Source of the DNA: CAZSLI01 sp964607705
GTDB taxonomy: Bacteria; Actinomycetota; Coriobacteriia; Anaerosomatales; PHET01
Reading direction: 5' to 3'
NCBI GenBank assembly: GCA_964607705.1
Contig: CAZSLI010000007.1
Location: forward strand, 1 to 64,000
DNA: 64,000 bases
Made by a program: the position numbers and the translations under genes. The notes under the pieces were generated by a model, which was given only the letters and a program-made list of their open reading frames with translations, ran no database searches and was not told the DNA's origin. The stretch's first letter is position 1; the number at the start of each line of letters is the position of its first letter. Shown here piece after piece: positions 32,927 to 41,340 of this stretch.

Positions 32927-34131
32927 CGCGCAGCCTCTTCCAGCGCCCGCTGGATGCCGAGGGCCATGGCGCTCCATGAGTACCCCGCGACGTGCTCCAG
33001 GCCGCGCTTCCTCAGGTCGCTTCGCACCTCCGGCGCCAGTACTGAGCGCATGGCTTGAGCGAGCTGCTCGGGGTCGAATTCGTCCACGTACAACGCCGCG
33101 TCACCGGCGGCTTCCGGGATCGCCGTGATGGGACACGCGATGACCGGGCACCCGCACGCCATGGCCTCGAGTACCACGAGGCCGAAGCCCTCGTAGTGCG
33201 AGACGAAGACGAGCGCGGCGGCACCCGAGTAGGCGGCACGCAACTCGTCGTCGTCGATCCGTTGCGTGCGGACGGTGATCCTGCCGGCTTGGGCAGCGAG
33301 CTCGGGTTCCAGACTCTTGCCGCCGCCGACGGCCAGTACCCCGAAGTCGGGGTCGGCCTGCATGAGGGCCAGTGCCTTGAAAAGGAGCTCGGCGTTCTTA
33401 TGGCTGTCCCTGTAGCCCACGAACATGAAGTAGCGCTCGGGCAGGCCCAGCCTCTGCGCGAGGCCGGAAGACTCCTCCGGATCGACGGGGTGAAAGCGGT
33501 CGCTCACGCCGGGACGGGTGATGGTGCACGCGCGCTCTCGCGCCTCCGGGTAGAGCCGGAGCAGGTCGTCGGCAGTGTGTTGCGAGACGCACGCGAATGC
33601 CGTCGCTCGTCGGATCGCTGCGGCCTTGTCGCGCCAGACGGGGAGTGTCAGATCGAATCCGAGCATCTCCGGCGCCAGGTCGTGGACGAGCAACAGCGAG
33701 CTCGTGCGCTCAGTGAACGTGTACAGGGTGGAGACGAAGAGGTCGGCCTGCTCGGCCGCGCAAGCTGCCTCAAGGAGCCGCATCTGCGCTCGGGTGCCGT
33801 AGGCGCGCACCGCCGGCAGCGTGCGGTAGGAGAAGCCGGCCAGCTGCGGAGCGGTGCCGGCGCGATCGAGCAGTACCACCTGGCGTGCGAAGCCGCTCGC
33901 CGACCACTCTGCCAGCACTTCGGACCAGACGCGCGCTATGCCTGTGTGCGGCTCCTGGAAGGCACAGCAATCAACGACGACGCGCGGCCCGGGTCCGAGC
34001 GCGTGCGGCTCGGCCGCTGCCAGCGCGCGTATCGCGGCGCCGGCCTCGACCCGCTGGGACGCGACCGCCCATGTATGGCGCAGTGCGCGGGCAGGCCTAG
34101 CGAGATGGCGCCGCAGTGCGGTTCGCGGCAC
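32923..34131 (-). CDS. GT4-family glycosyltransferase
   Basis: A 402-residue GT-B transferase. Seen: VVDCCAFQEPHTGIARVW near the N-terminus, FACVSQHTADDLL, YFMFVGYRDSHKNAELLFKAL, and the donor site EGFGLVVLEAMACGCPVIA (E-x7-E). It resembles mannosyl- and rhamnosyltransferases of O-antigen and mycobacterial pathways. GTG 34131 is preferred: it lies just after the acetyltransferase stop, whose final GAGGAG codons serve as SD; the longer frame would overlap that gene. Confidence 0.85.
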   Translation of the reverse strand: MPRTALRRHLARPARALRHTWAVASQRVEAGAAIRALAAAEPHALGPGPRVVVDCCAFQEPHTGIARVWSEVLAEWSASGFARQVVLLDRAGTAPQLAGFSYRTLPAVRAYGTRAQMRLLEAACAAEQADLFVSTLYTFTERTSSLLLVHDLAPEMLGFDLTLPVWRDKAAAIRRATAFACVSQHTADDLLRLYPEARERACTITRPGVSDRFHPVDPEESSGLAQRLGLPERYFMFVGYRDSHKNAELLFKALALMQADPDFGVLAVGGGKSLEPELAAQAGRITVRTQRIDDDELRAAYSGAAALVFVSHYEGFGLVVLEAMACGCPVIACPITAIPEAAGDAALYVDEFDPEQLAQAMRSVLAPEVRSDLRKRGLEHVAGYSWSAMALGIQRALEEAAR

Positions 34132-34135
34132 CGAC

Positions 34136-34750
34136 CTACTCCTCCACCGGGCGGAGCGGTCTCGCCGGCACTCCGACGCACACCCACCCCGCAGGCAGGT
34201 CGTCGACCACGACGGCTCCAGCTCCGCAGACGCTCCACGCCCCGACCGTGGTGCCGGGGATCGCGTTGGCGCCCGCACCGAACATCACGCCCATGCCGAT
34301 CGTGGTCTCGCCGCACAGGCTTGCAGTGGGCCCGATGAGCGTGTGGTCGCCGATGAACACGTCGTGGTCGACTACGCATCCCGTGTTGAGGATGACGTTC
34401 TCGCCGATGACCGCGTCCACGTTGACAAGCGCGCCGGCTGCCACGAACGTGCCGCATCCGATGTCGACCGTGGGTGACACCATCGCCGAGGGATGAATCA
34501 CCGTAGCAGGCTCCAACCCGCGGGCGCGGTACTCCTCGAAGTAGCGCATGCGAACGGCGTTCCGGCCTATGGCGACGATGAAGTAGTCGGCCTCGATGCC
34601 TTCGGGCGAATGCGACACCGGATGACCGAGCACCTCGCCCTGGTCGCTTCGCTGACCCACGACCCCCGCGATCTCCCAGCCTGAGGCGACCGCGGAGTCG
34701 ATGACGACCTTGGCGTGCCCGCCCGCGCCAACAACAAGAAGCCGGTTCAT
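34136..34750 (-). CDS. NeuD/PglD-family sugar O- or N-acetyltransferase
   Basis: A 204-residue left-handed beta-helix acetyltransferase. Seen: MNRLLVVGAGGHAKVVID (N-terminal nucleotide-sugar domain), hexapeptide repeats from about residue 95 to 185 (for example VNVDAVIGENVILNTGCVVDHDVFIGDH) with the catalytic His in VVDHD, and the closing AWSVCGAGAVVVDDLP. PglD acetylates UDP-4-amino-4,6-dideoxy-GlcNAc; its place directly before the PglC-like and PglA-like genes supports that reading, while NeuD-type sialate acetylation is less likely because no sialate genes are present. Confidence 0.85.
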   Translation of the reverse strand: MNRLLVVGAGGHAKVVIDSAVASGWEIAGVVGQRSDQGEVLGHPVSHSPEGIEADYFIVAIGRNAVRMRYFEEYRARGLEPATVIHPSAMVSPTVDIGCGTFVAAGALVNVDAVIGENVILNTGCVVDHDVFIGDHTLIGPTASLCGETTIGMGVMFGAGANAIPGTTVGAWSVCGAGAVVVDDLPAGWVCVGVPARPLRPVEE

Positions 34751-35376
34751 CGCTTCACCTCGTCGTCCTCGTCGGGGTCGAACGGTCGCATCGTCTCGAC
34801 GCCCTCAGCCGAGACGCCGGCCCGCGAGAGCACCGTGCCGACGGTGAGGAGCAGGATGCGCGCATCAAGCCGGAGCGAACGATGATCCACGTACCAGACG
34901 TCCATGGCGAGACGGTCCTCCCACGAGGTCGCATTGCGCCCGTTGACCTGCGCCCACCCCGTTATCCCGGGTCGGACCTCGTGTCGTCGGGCCTGCTCGT
35001 CATTGTAGCGGGGCAGGTACTCGGGGAGCAGGGGACGGGGGCCGACGAAGCTCATGTCGCCCCGCGCCACATTCAGCAGCGTGGGAAGCTCGTCGAGTGA
35101 GGTGGCGCGCAGGAACCTGCCCAGCCGAGTGAGACGCTCGGCATCACTCGCCACCGCGGTGACCGCGTCGGTGTCCTCGGCAGCTTCACGCATCGTGCGG
35201 AACTTGAGTATGCGGAACAGCTCCCCGCCACGTCCCGGCCGGCTCTGGCGAAACAAGACCGGCGCGCCCAAGGCGATGCGTACGGCAACCGCCACAACGA
35301 GCAGTATCGGGCTCAGCACGACGAGCAACAGCGTCGAGGCCACGATGTCGAGGGTGCGCTTCGCGATCTCATACAT
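34747..35376 (-). CDS. Initiating sugar phosphotransferase, PglC-type
   Basis: A 209-residue monotopic phosphoglycosyl transferase. Seen: MYEIAKRTLDIVASTLLLVVLSP (re-entrant membrane helix at about 5-30), PVLFRQSRPGRGGELFRILKFRTM, the catalytic Asp-Glu pair in TSLDELPTLLNV, and FVGPRPLLPEY. Such enzymes move a phospho-sugar to undecaprenyl phosphate to start glycan assembly. The short size (no extra N-terminal helices) fits PglC rather than WcaJ/WbaP. It overlaps its neighbours by 4-8 nt. Confidence 0.92.
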   Translation of the reverse strand: MYEIAKRTLDIVASTLLLVVLSPILLVVAVAVRIALGAPVLFRQSRPGRGGELFRILKFRTMREAAEDTDAVTAVASDAERLTRLGRFLRATSLDELPTLLNVARGDMSFVGPRPLLPEYLPRYNDEQARRHEVRPGITGWAQVNGRNATSWEDRLAMDVWYVDHRSLRLDARILLLTVGTVLSRAGVSAEGVETMRPFDPDEDDEVKR

Positions 35377-36511
35377 GGGACGTGAGCGCCTCCTCGTAGA
35401 GATCCTCGTACGCCGAGATGATGCGGTCGAGCGAGTAACGCTCCGCCCGCAGTCTGGCCCGCTCGCCGAGGACCCGCACCTCGTCCGGGGATGCGGCTGC
35501 GTGGTCGAGTGCGGCCGCTAGTGCGGCGGGGTCGTGCTTGTCGACGATCCATCCCGCGTCGCCGACGGCGTCGGTGATGCCGCGCGTGCACGTGCCGATG
35601 ACCGGGCGACCGGCCGCGAGGGTCTCGAGGACCGAGCGCGGCAGGCCCTCACGCTCGCTCACCAGCGCGAGTGCGTCGCTCGCGGCAAGCACGGCGGGAA
35701 CGTCTCGGCGGTATCCCGCCCAGCGGATGCGATCGGACACGCCCAGGGCGAGCGCCTTCTCGCGCAGGGGGCCCTCGAGCGGACCCTCACCCACGAAGAC
35801 TACGACGAGGTTCTCGGCATGGGTCTGTGCCAGAGCTTCGAGCAGGTGCTCGTGGCGCTTCACCGGCGCCATCTCCGCGACCATCGTGACCACGAAGGCA
35901 TCGTCGGCGATGCCGAGCTCGGTCCGGACCGCCTCCGCGGCCGCCGCGCTCGCCTCACCTGGGGCGTAGCGGTCGAGATCGACGCCGATACCGGGTATCA
36001 GGCGCACGCGGTCCTCGGCGATCGCGCCAAATGAGCGCGCCGCCTCGAAATCGGCCTGATTGATGGTGACGAGGTAGTCGGTCCATCCTGCGGCGAGTGC
36101 CTCCATGGACCGGAACACCAGATTCTTCGCTGCATGCCCGCCCTCGTAGAAGTGGAACCCGTGCGCCGTATAGATGCGCAAGGGCCGGGTTCCCAGGGGC
36201 TGTGGTCTGAGCGCGTAGCGGGTGACGAACGCCGCCACGGGGGTGTGCACGTGCACCAGGTCGTAGCCGCCCGCACCGACGATCTCCCGTACGCGCCGAG
36301 ACGTGCCGCCGAGGTTGCCTGGTGCGAGTGGGTTGCGGCTCCACGAGGCGTCGAACCGCTCGTCGAAGCTGCCCGCTATCCGTTCGTTCTCAGTCGCGCC
36401 GTTCGCCAGCGCGTCTACCCGCCACCCTTGGGAGCGGAAGTGCTCGGCGAAGGGCGCGAGGAAGACCTCGAGCGTGATCGGTACTGTAGTCACGAAGAGC
36501 GCGGACGTCAT
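35369..36511 (-). CDS. GT4-family glycosyltransferase, PglA-like
   Basis: A 380-residue GT-B transferase. Seen: YDLVHVHTPVAAFVTRYAL, IYTAHGFHFYEGG, IPGIGVDLDRY, VAEMAPVKRHEHLLEAL and the donor site SEREGLPRSVLETLAAGRPVI. The THGFHFxxG motif is typical of PglA/CapM-like enzymes that add the second sugar to an undecaprenyl-linked bacillosamine or related acceptor. It directly precedes the PglC-like gene in transcription order. ATG 36511 overlaps the previous stop (ATGA). Confidence 0.87.
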   Translation of the reverse strand: MTSALFVTTVPITLEVFLAPFAEHFRSQGWRVDALANGATENERIAGSFDERFDASWSRNPLAPGNLGGTSRRVREIVGAGGYDLVHVHTPVAAFVTRYALRPQPLGTRPLRIYTAHGFHFYEGGHAAKNLVFRSMEALAAGWTDYLVTINQADFEAARSFGAIAEDRVRLIPGIGVDLDRYAPGEASAAAAEAVRTELGIADDAFVVTMVAEMAPVKRHEHLLEALAQTHAENLVVVFVGEGPLEGPLREKALALGVSDRIRWAGYRRDVPAVLAASDALALVSEREGLPRSVLETLAAGRPVIGTCTRGITDAVGDAGWIVDKHDPAALAAALDHAAASPDEVRVLGERARLRAERYSLDRIISAYEDLYEEALTSHV

Positions 36512-37623
36512 CGATCGGCCCTCGCTATCGCGTCCTCGACGATGCTTCGGCGTTGGTCGGCCCGTGCGCGCCACGAGTATCTCGAGACCGCGGCCTCGCG
36601 CCCGCGCGCTCCCATGGCCTGCGCGGAAGCGGGATCCGCTTCGATACGGGCTGTCGCCGCGGCGATATCCGCTGCGTCGCCGGGTGTCACGAGGATGCCG
36701 CATCTGGCGTCTTCGACGATCTCGGTGATGCCCAGCGTGTCCGAGGCTATGACCGGAACGCCGCACGCCATGGACTCATAGAGCTTGAGCGGGGAGAACA
36801 TCTCGGCACGCTCCGGCGCGAGCATCGGGACGAACGAGGCCACCGAGTGAGCCGCCACGCCGGCAACCTCCTCGTAGTGGAGGCGCCCAAGGTAGGTCAC
36901 GCGATCCGGAAGGCGTTTCGCTGCTTCCTCGACCGCCGGTCGCATGGCACCGTCGCCCACGAAGACCAGCGGCAGGCCCTCGGGCCATTCGGGACGCTCC
37001 ACGGCTTCGAGCAGCGATCTGATGCCCTGCCAGGGCGGGAACTGGCCGAAGAACACCACGTACCGGTCGGGCAGTCCGGGCCGCCGGGGCGCGCTCGGGC
37101 TGAAGGCATCCACGTTGGCGCCGTTGCCGTTGGTGGACACGTGCGGGTTCCCGGTGTCCTCGATGAGCCAGCGCGTCAGTCCGTCGGCCACCGAGATGAC
37201 GGCTGCCGCCTCGCGGTACTGGGTGCGCTGCATCCACTCGAAGAGTGGTCGTGCCACGCGCGTCGAAGGCCATGCGATGAACAAGTCCTCGTAGGGACCG
37301 TTGCACTCGTGCACGACCGGTACGTTCGCATCCCGTGCCCACCGGGCGGTGGGCAGCGCGAGCTGATGGCCCCGGATGTAGACAGCGTCGTACTCGGCGA
37401 TGCGGCTTCGCAGTGCGCGCTGGATGCTCCACATCTCGCTAAGCCGGCGCAGTGCCGAAGGCGCCTGGTCGCTACCGTAGTCCGGGAAGTAGCGGTCGAC
37501 CGTCCAGCCCACCGCCTCCCAGCCCGCGATCACCTCGGTGACCGCCGCCCACGTATCTTGCCCGTCCATGACGGCTTGCAGGCTCAGGTACGCGATGCGG
37601 CGCGGAGTGACGTCGCCGCTCAT
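36508..37623 (-). CDS. GT4-family glycosyltransferase
   Basis: A 371-residue GT-B transferase. Seen: IAYLSLQAVMDGQDTWAAVTEVI at the N-terminus, AVYIRGHQLALPTA, VVFFGQFPPWQGIRSLLEAV, VTYLGRLHYEEV and the donor site SPLKLYESMACGVPVIAS. ATG 37623 overlaps the GT2 stop by 4 nt. It lies beside the GT2 gene at 37620, as a similar GT4-GT2 pair does at 32923/32036, suggesting a duplicated transfer module. The sugar is unknown. Confidence 0.85.
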   Translation of the reverse strand: MSGDVTPRRIAYLSLQAVMDGQDTWAAVTEVIAGWEAVGWTVDRYFPDYGSDQAPSALRRLSEMWSIQRALRSRIAEYDAVYIRGHQLALPTARWARDANVPVVHECNGPYEDLFIAWPSTRVARPLFEWMQRTQYREAAAVISVADGLTRWLIEDTGNPHVSTNGNGANVDAFSPSAPRRPGLPDRYVVFFGQFPPWQGIRSLLEAVERPEWPEGLPLVFVGDGAMRPAVEEAAKRLPDRVTYLGRLHYEEVAGVAAHSVASFVPMLAPERAEMFSPLKLYESMACGVPVIASDTLGITEIVEDARCGILVTPGDAADIAAATARIEADPASAQAMGARGREAAVSRYSWRARADQRRSIVEDAIARADR

Positions 37624-38588
37624 CGCGTGCCCGGGTGGTCGTCGCGAGTCGAGGGGTGTGCGGGCCACTCCTCGGCGATGAAGTCTTGGGGCCACTTCCT
37701 TCGCCAGGAGAACGCCTGACGCCGGATGATGTCTCGGCGTGGCGTACGGACCTCGGTGAAGGCGAGGTCCTCGGCGATCCGGCCCACGAGCACGACGCCC
37801 ATCGCCCGACGCCATGCGTAGTAGATGGCTGACAGGAGCCTCTTGCCGCGCGGATACCCGCGCCCGTGGGTTTCGGCCAACCGGCCGAGGTCGCTTTGGA
37901 GCACGTCGGTCATCGTGACGCCCTTGCGTTCCGACTGGTGGCGGTCGATCGCGACCAGTCGGTCGATGCGCCTGAAGGTGGCGCCGCGTGCGTGGAGTCG
38001 CAGCCACAGCTCGTAGTCCATGGCGAAGTGGTAAGAGGGATCGAGCATGGGCTGCTCCAGGACGCGTCGCCGGATGAAGGCGACCGGCTGTCCGATGAAG
38101 TTGACGACGCGAAGCAACCTCGACGAGAAGCGCGGGACCCAGATCATCCAGATGATCGTGCCGTTCTCGTCCACCTGCGCCGCATGGCCGAAGATCACGT
38201 CGGCCTCCGGATGCCGTTCGAACGCCGCTACCACGTCCTCGACCACCCGGCAGTCGAAGTAGGCGTCATCGGAGTTGATCCAGCCGATGATCTCGCCTTG
38301 CGACAGGGCGAAGGCCTTGTTGATGGCGTCGGACTGTCCCTCGTCGGGCTCACTGCGCCAGATGACCGGCGGATCGGCCTTCTCGAGCAGCTCCACACTT
38401 CCATCCGTGGACCCGCCGTCCATGACGATGTGCTCGATACGCGGGTAGGTCTGGCAGGCGACCGAACGCAGGTTGTGGGTCAGCCACGTGGCCTGACCGA
38501 ACGACGGCGTCAGGATCGAGACCAGCGGTTGAGATGTGGGGCGATCGTTCAGTTCCGGGCCTCTTGGTAGGGGTGTACGCGAGCGCAT
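37620..38588 (-). CDS. GT2-family glycosyltransferase
   Basis: About 322 residues from ATG 38588. Seen: PLVSILTPSFGQATWL, IVMDGGSTDGSV, WINSDDAYF (metal site) and DYELWLRLHARG. It is a paralog of the protein at 32036. The start is uncertain: a TACACT -10-like hexamer on the minus strand (38596-38601) would place the transcription start almost on this ATG, that is, a leaderless message; a longer reading to 38642 would add 18 residues with no SD. It is the first gene of the minus-strand operon that contains the PglA/C/D-like genes. Confidence 0.82.
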   Translation of the reverse strand: MRSRTPLPRGPELNDRPTSQPLVSILTPSFGQATWLTHNLRSVACQTYPRIEHIVMDGGSTDGSVELLEKADPPVIWRSEPDEGQSDAINKAFALSQGEIIGWINSDDAYFDCRVVEDVVAAFERHPEADVIFGHAAQVDENGTIIWMIWVPRFSSRLLRVVNFIGQPVAFIRRRVLEQPMLDPSYHFAMDYELWLRLHARGATFRRIDRLVAIDRHQSERKGVTMTDVLQSDLGRLAETHGRGYPRGKRLLSAIYYAWRRAMGVVLVGRIAEDLAFTEVRTPRRDIIRRQAFSWRRKWPQDFIAEEWPAHPSTRDDHPGTR

Positions 38589-38654
38589 CCATACTAGTGT
38601 AAAGAGCGCGCGCCCACCTATGCCCGGTAGCGCAGGCGACACAAGAAGCCGACC

Positions 38655-40460
38655 TCACCTGCCAAGCACGCGCTCCATCTCCGCCCGCGCTTCCTCGCCG
38701 AGGACGTGCGTGAGCGCCCCTCGCGCGTATGCTCGTGCTTCAGCGTCGCGCCCGAGACGCTCGGCCTCGAGAGCGCCGAGCGTGTCCCACATGCCTGACG
38801 CGGGATCGGCGAGTCTGCCCTGGTCGATCGTCTTGCGGTACGCGTTCCACGTGTCGTCGCCCATCGCCGAGGACGCCTGATACGCGAACAGGCTCGCGAG
38901 CGCGGCATCGACGTGCCAAGTACGCTGCGCGGCGACGTCGTCGGCGAGCGCGCGCGCCTCAGCCACTCCACGGCCGCCGGCGCCAGCTCCCTTGCCAGCG
39001 GCAAGCGCCGCATACGCGGGATCCGGCCACGTCTCCCAGAGGCGGGCGAGCTCGCTGGTCGACAGGGACTCTTCGGCACCACCCGCAACGAAGCGCCACT
39101 CCGCCTTCACGGCCGGCCAGGCCCACACGAGCAGCCCCACGATCAGCAGCGCGCCGATGGCCGCTGCCAGCCGCGCGATATGACCCGTGCGCCGCGCCTC
39201 CGGCGGGGCGGTCGCGCCGACGATGCAGCCGAAGACGACCGCTGCCGCGAACACCGCGGACGGCGTGAACCACGTGACCAGCGCGCTTGCAGGCAGCGCC
39301 ACGAGGCCACCCGTGGCGGCGACCAGCGGAAGTGCCCCGCGTGTGACGGCGATCGAGTCCGCGAGCGCGTAGAGGCCCGTCACGAGAACAGCCACGAGGG
39401 CGGCCAGGCCCACGAAGCCGACGGCGATCACCGCTCCTAGGACCCAGTTGTGAGGGTCGTAGGTTCCTGTGAACAGCACGGACCCTCGCTGGAGTGACCA
39501 CGAGATCCACGCGGAGAACTGCTCGGGCCCTCGCCCGATGAGCGGTGCCTGGCGCGCTGCGAGCCACGCGGAGCGCCAGATGGCGTCGCGATCAGTCCCC
39601 AGCCCGCCAACCACGCGGACTGCCGAGGGCCCGAACGCGCCGTTCGCTGCGCTCACTGCGGCCCAGGTGATGGCAAGGGCGCCCACAGGGGCGCCGAGTG
39701 CGACCGCCCTCCGCGCCGCCGACGAACGCCGGCCGGCGTACAGCGCGACCGCGACCGCCGCCCCTGCGATGACCCCGAGCAGCCCCGCGCGTGACGATGC
39801 GAGCAAGATCCCGCCACCGGCCGCCCCCGCGCAGACCCAGGCGGCGACCCGGCGACCCACCGTGCGCTCGCCGAGCGCCCATGCGATGGAGCACCCAAAG
39901 GCGACGGCCAGGAACTGGCCGAGACTCGAGGAGTTCTCGAACGGCCCTGCTGCCGAGCCCCAATCTCGCTGGCCGACCGTGAGCGCCTCGATGAAGGCGG
40001 ACGCCGCGTACACGGCGCCCGCCAGCGCGACGAGTGAGAGCGTCAGCCTAAGCGCCTTCTTCTCTGCCAGGTGTGCGGTGGCCGCAGCGAGTGCGGTCGC
40101 CGTCAGCCACAGGATGGCCCCATTGTGCTGCTCGAGGGTTCCCCAGACCGAGACGGCCGGCGACCGCGCAAAGACCGCGCGAACGGACAGGAGAAGAGCT
40201 AGAGCAAGCGCAGCCCCCAGCGCCCAAGCGGCCGCCCTGCCGAGCGGGCGAAACCCCTGAGCGGCGACCATCCCGAGCAGTGCAGCGACCACCACGAGCG
40301 CGAGGGCGGTGGACGCGGCAGGGTTCATCTCGGCAGGTAGGAAGAGCGTGGTGCCTAGTACGAGCGCCAACCCGAGCGGGGGAGCGAGTGGGGAGGCGGC
40401 GGCAAAGGTGCCGCCCGACTTCGTGGATGCAGCTGACATGTGGGGTTGATACCCGCTCAC
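38655..40460 (-). CDS. PglL/Wzy_C-type membrane protein with helical C-terminal tail (copy 2)
   Basis: About 601 residues from GTG 40460 (ATG 40439 is an alternative; neither has a clear SD). About eleven membrane helices cover residues 25-450; the Wzy_C loop has GLGTDRDAIWRSAWLAA and the conserved YDPHN histidine. The C-terminal 130 residues are soluble, Ala-rich and helical, with weak TPR character (EARALADDV, GALEAERLGRDAEARAYA). It is transcribed divergently from cassette 2, with 115 nt between the starts, mirroring the copy at 12444 that ends cassette 1. A ligase, polymerase or protein glycosyltransferase role is possible. Confidence 0.72.
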   Translation of the reverse strand: MSGYQPHMSAASTKSGGTFAAASPLAPPLGLALVLGTTLFLPAEMNPAASTALALVVVAALLGMVAAQGFRPLGRAAAWALGAALALALLLSVRAVFARSPAVSVWGTLEQHNGAILWLTATALAAATAHLAEKKALRLTLSLVALAGAVYAASAFIEALTVGQRDWGSAAGPFENSSSLGQFLAVAFGCSIAWALGERTVGRRVAAWVCAGAAGGGILLASSRAGLLGVIAGAAVAVALYAGRRSSAARRAVALGAPVGALAITWAAVSAANGAFGPSAVRVVGGLGTDRDAIWRSAWLAARQAPLIGRGPEQFSAWISWSLQRGSVLFTGTYDPHNWVLGAVIAVGFVGLAALVAVLVTGLYALADSIAVTRGALPLVAATGGLVALPASALVTWFTPSAVFAAAVVFGCIVGATAPPEARRTGHIARLAAAIGALLIVGLLVWAWPAVKAEWRFVAGGAEESLSTSELARLWETWPDPAYAALAAGKGAGAGGRGVAEARALADDVAAQRTWHVDAALASLFAYQASSAMGDDTWNAYRKTIDQGRLADPASGMWDTLGALEAERLGRDAEARAYARGALTHVLGEEARAEMERVLGR

Positions 40461-40511
40461 CGAAGCACCACGTGGTCATCCGTTAAGACTTCTCCGCCGG
40501 TCCGCTTCTGG

Positions 40512-40549
40512 CATGACCGTTGCAATCACAACGAAAGTTAATGGTCATG
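40512..40549. repeat. Inverted repeat between the divergent Wzy-like and TPR genes
   Basis: CATGACC (40512-40518) and GGTCATG (40543-40549) are perfect inverted copies 24 nt apart, in the 115-nt gap that separates the divergent starts at 40460 and 40576. This is a plausible operator or leader hairpin for cassette 2, but a chance match cannot be excluded. Confidence 0.3.
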
Positions 40550-40575
40550 AGCGTTCCTTGCCGGAGGATTACAGC

Positions 40576-41340
40576 ATGACGGATACCAAGTTGGTTCAGC
40601 CCGCGCTTCACCCTGGCGCGGAAAGCACGAGAGACAGCGACCCGGTCGTCCGAGTCCTGAGCATCTCGATCTTCTTCGTCCTCGTGTGCGCTCTCACGGG
40701 CGTGCTCTACTTCCTGCTCACCGGGGTCATCAACCCGCCAGCCCCGCGCACCGCCCTGGAGACCCAGGCCGTGTTGCTCGGCGACGCTGTCCAGAAGAAC
40801 CCGCTGTCCGGGCAGGCATGGTCGGATGCGATCAAGACCCAGACGACCCTGGGTGACTACGCACAGGCGCAGCGCCTGGTCGATCAGGGCCGCAAGGCCG
40901 TGAAGGGCGATCAGCGGATCTACGTGGATATCGCCGCGGTCGATCTCCTTCTGGTTCAGAAGAAGTACAAGGAGGCCGACAAGCTCGCCGATGCGGTCGT
41001 TCAGCAGGACAAGGACAACCGCGAGGCCGCCAAGAAGTTGCTGGTCTCCAAGGGTGTTCAAGCGCCGCCCGACAACATGGCGTCCGAGCTTGGCGTCCAG
41101 TCCAGACTGGCGAAGGCCCGCGCCGCCGCCGGCCTCAAGGACTGGGACGTCGCAGCCAAGAACATCACCGAAGCGCTGGCGTTCTCGCCTGACTCCGCCG
41201 ACCTGCTCTCGATGCGGGGTGACGCTTACCGCAACCTCGGCAAGAAGGCCGAGGCCAAGAAGGACTTCGAGGCAGCACTGCGCCTAGCCCCCGACTACGC
41301 ACCTGCCCGCGTTTCTCTTGAGAAGCTGGGTGAATCCTAG
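40576..41340 (+). CDS. Membrane-anchored TPR protein, cytochrome cassette 2
   Basis: A 254-residue paralog of the protein at 6678: a polar N-terminus, one membrane helix at about 26-51 (VVRVLSISIFFVLVCALTG), the shared TGVIN-PPAPRTA segment, and TPR units such as GDYAQAQRLVDQG, KYKEADKLADAVVQQ and GKKAEAKKDFEAALRLAPD. It is probably an outward-facing scaffold of the second cytochrome conduit. ATG 40576 (GGAGG 8 nt upstream) is preferred over the in-frame ATG at 40513, which has no SD. The NHL gene begins on the base after its stop codon. Confidence 0.82.
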   Translation: MTDTKLVQPALHPGAESTRDSDPVVRVLSISIFFVLVCALTGVLYFLLTGVINPPAPRTALETQAVLLGDAVQKNPLSGQAWSDAIKTQTTLGDYAQAQRLVDQGRKAVKGDQRIYVDIAAVDLLLVQKKYKEADKLADAVVQQDKDNREAAKKLLVSKGVQAPPDNMASELGVQSRLAKARAAAGLKDWDVAAKNITEALAFSPDSADLLSMRGDAYRNLGKKAEAKKDFEAALRLAPDYAPARVSLEKLGES

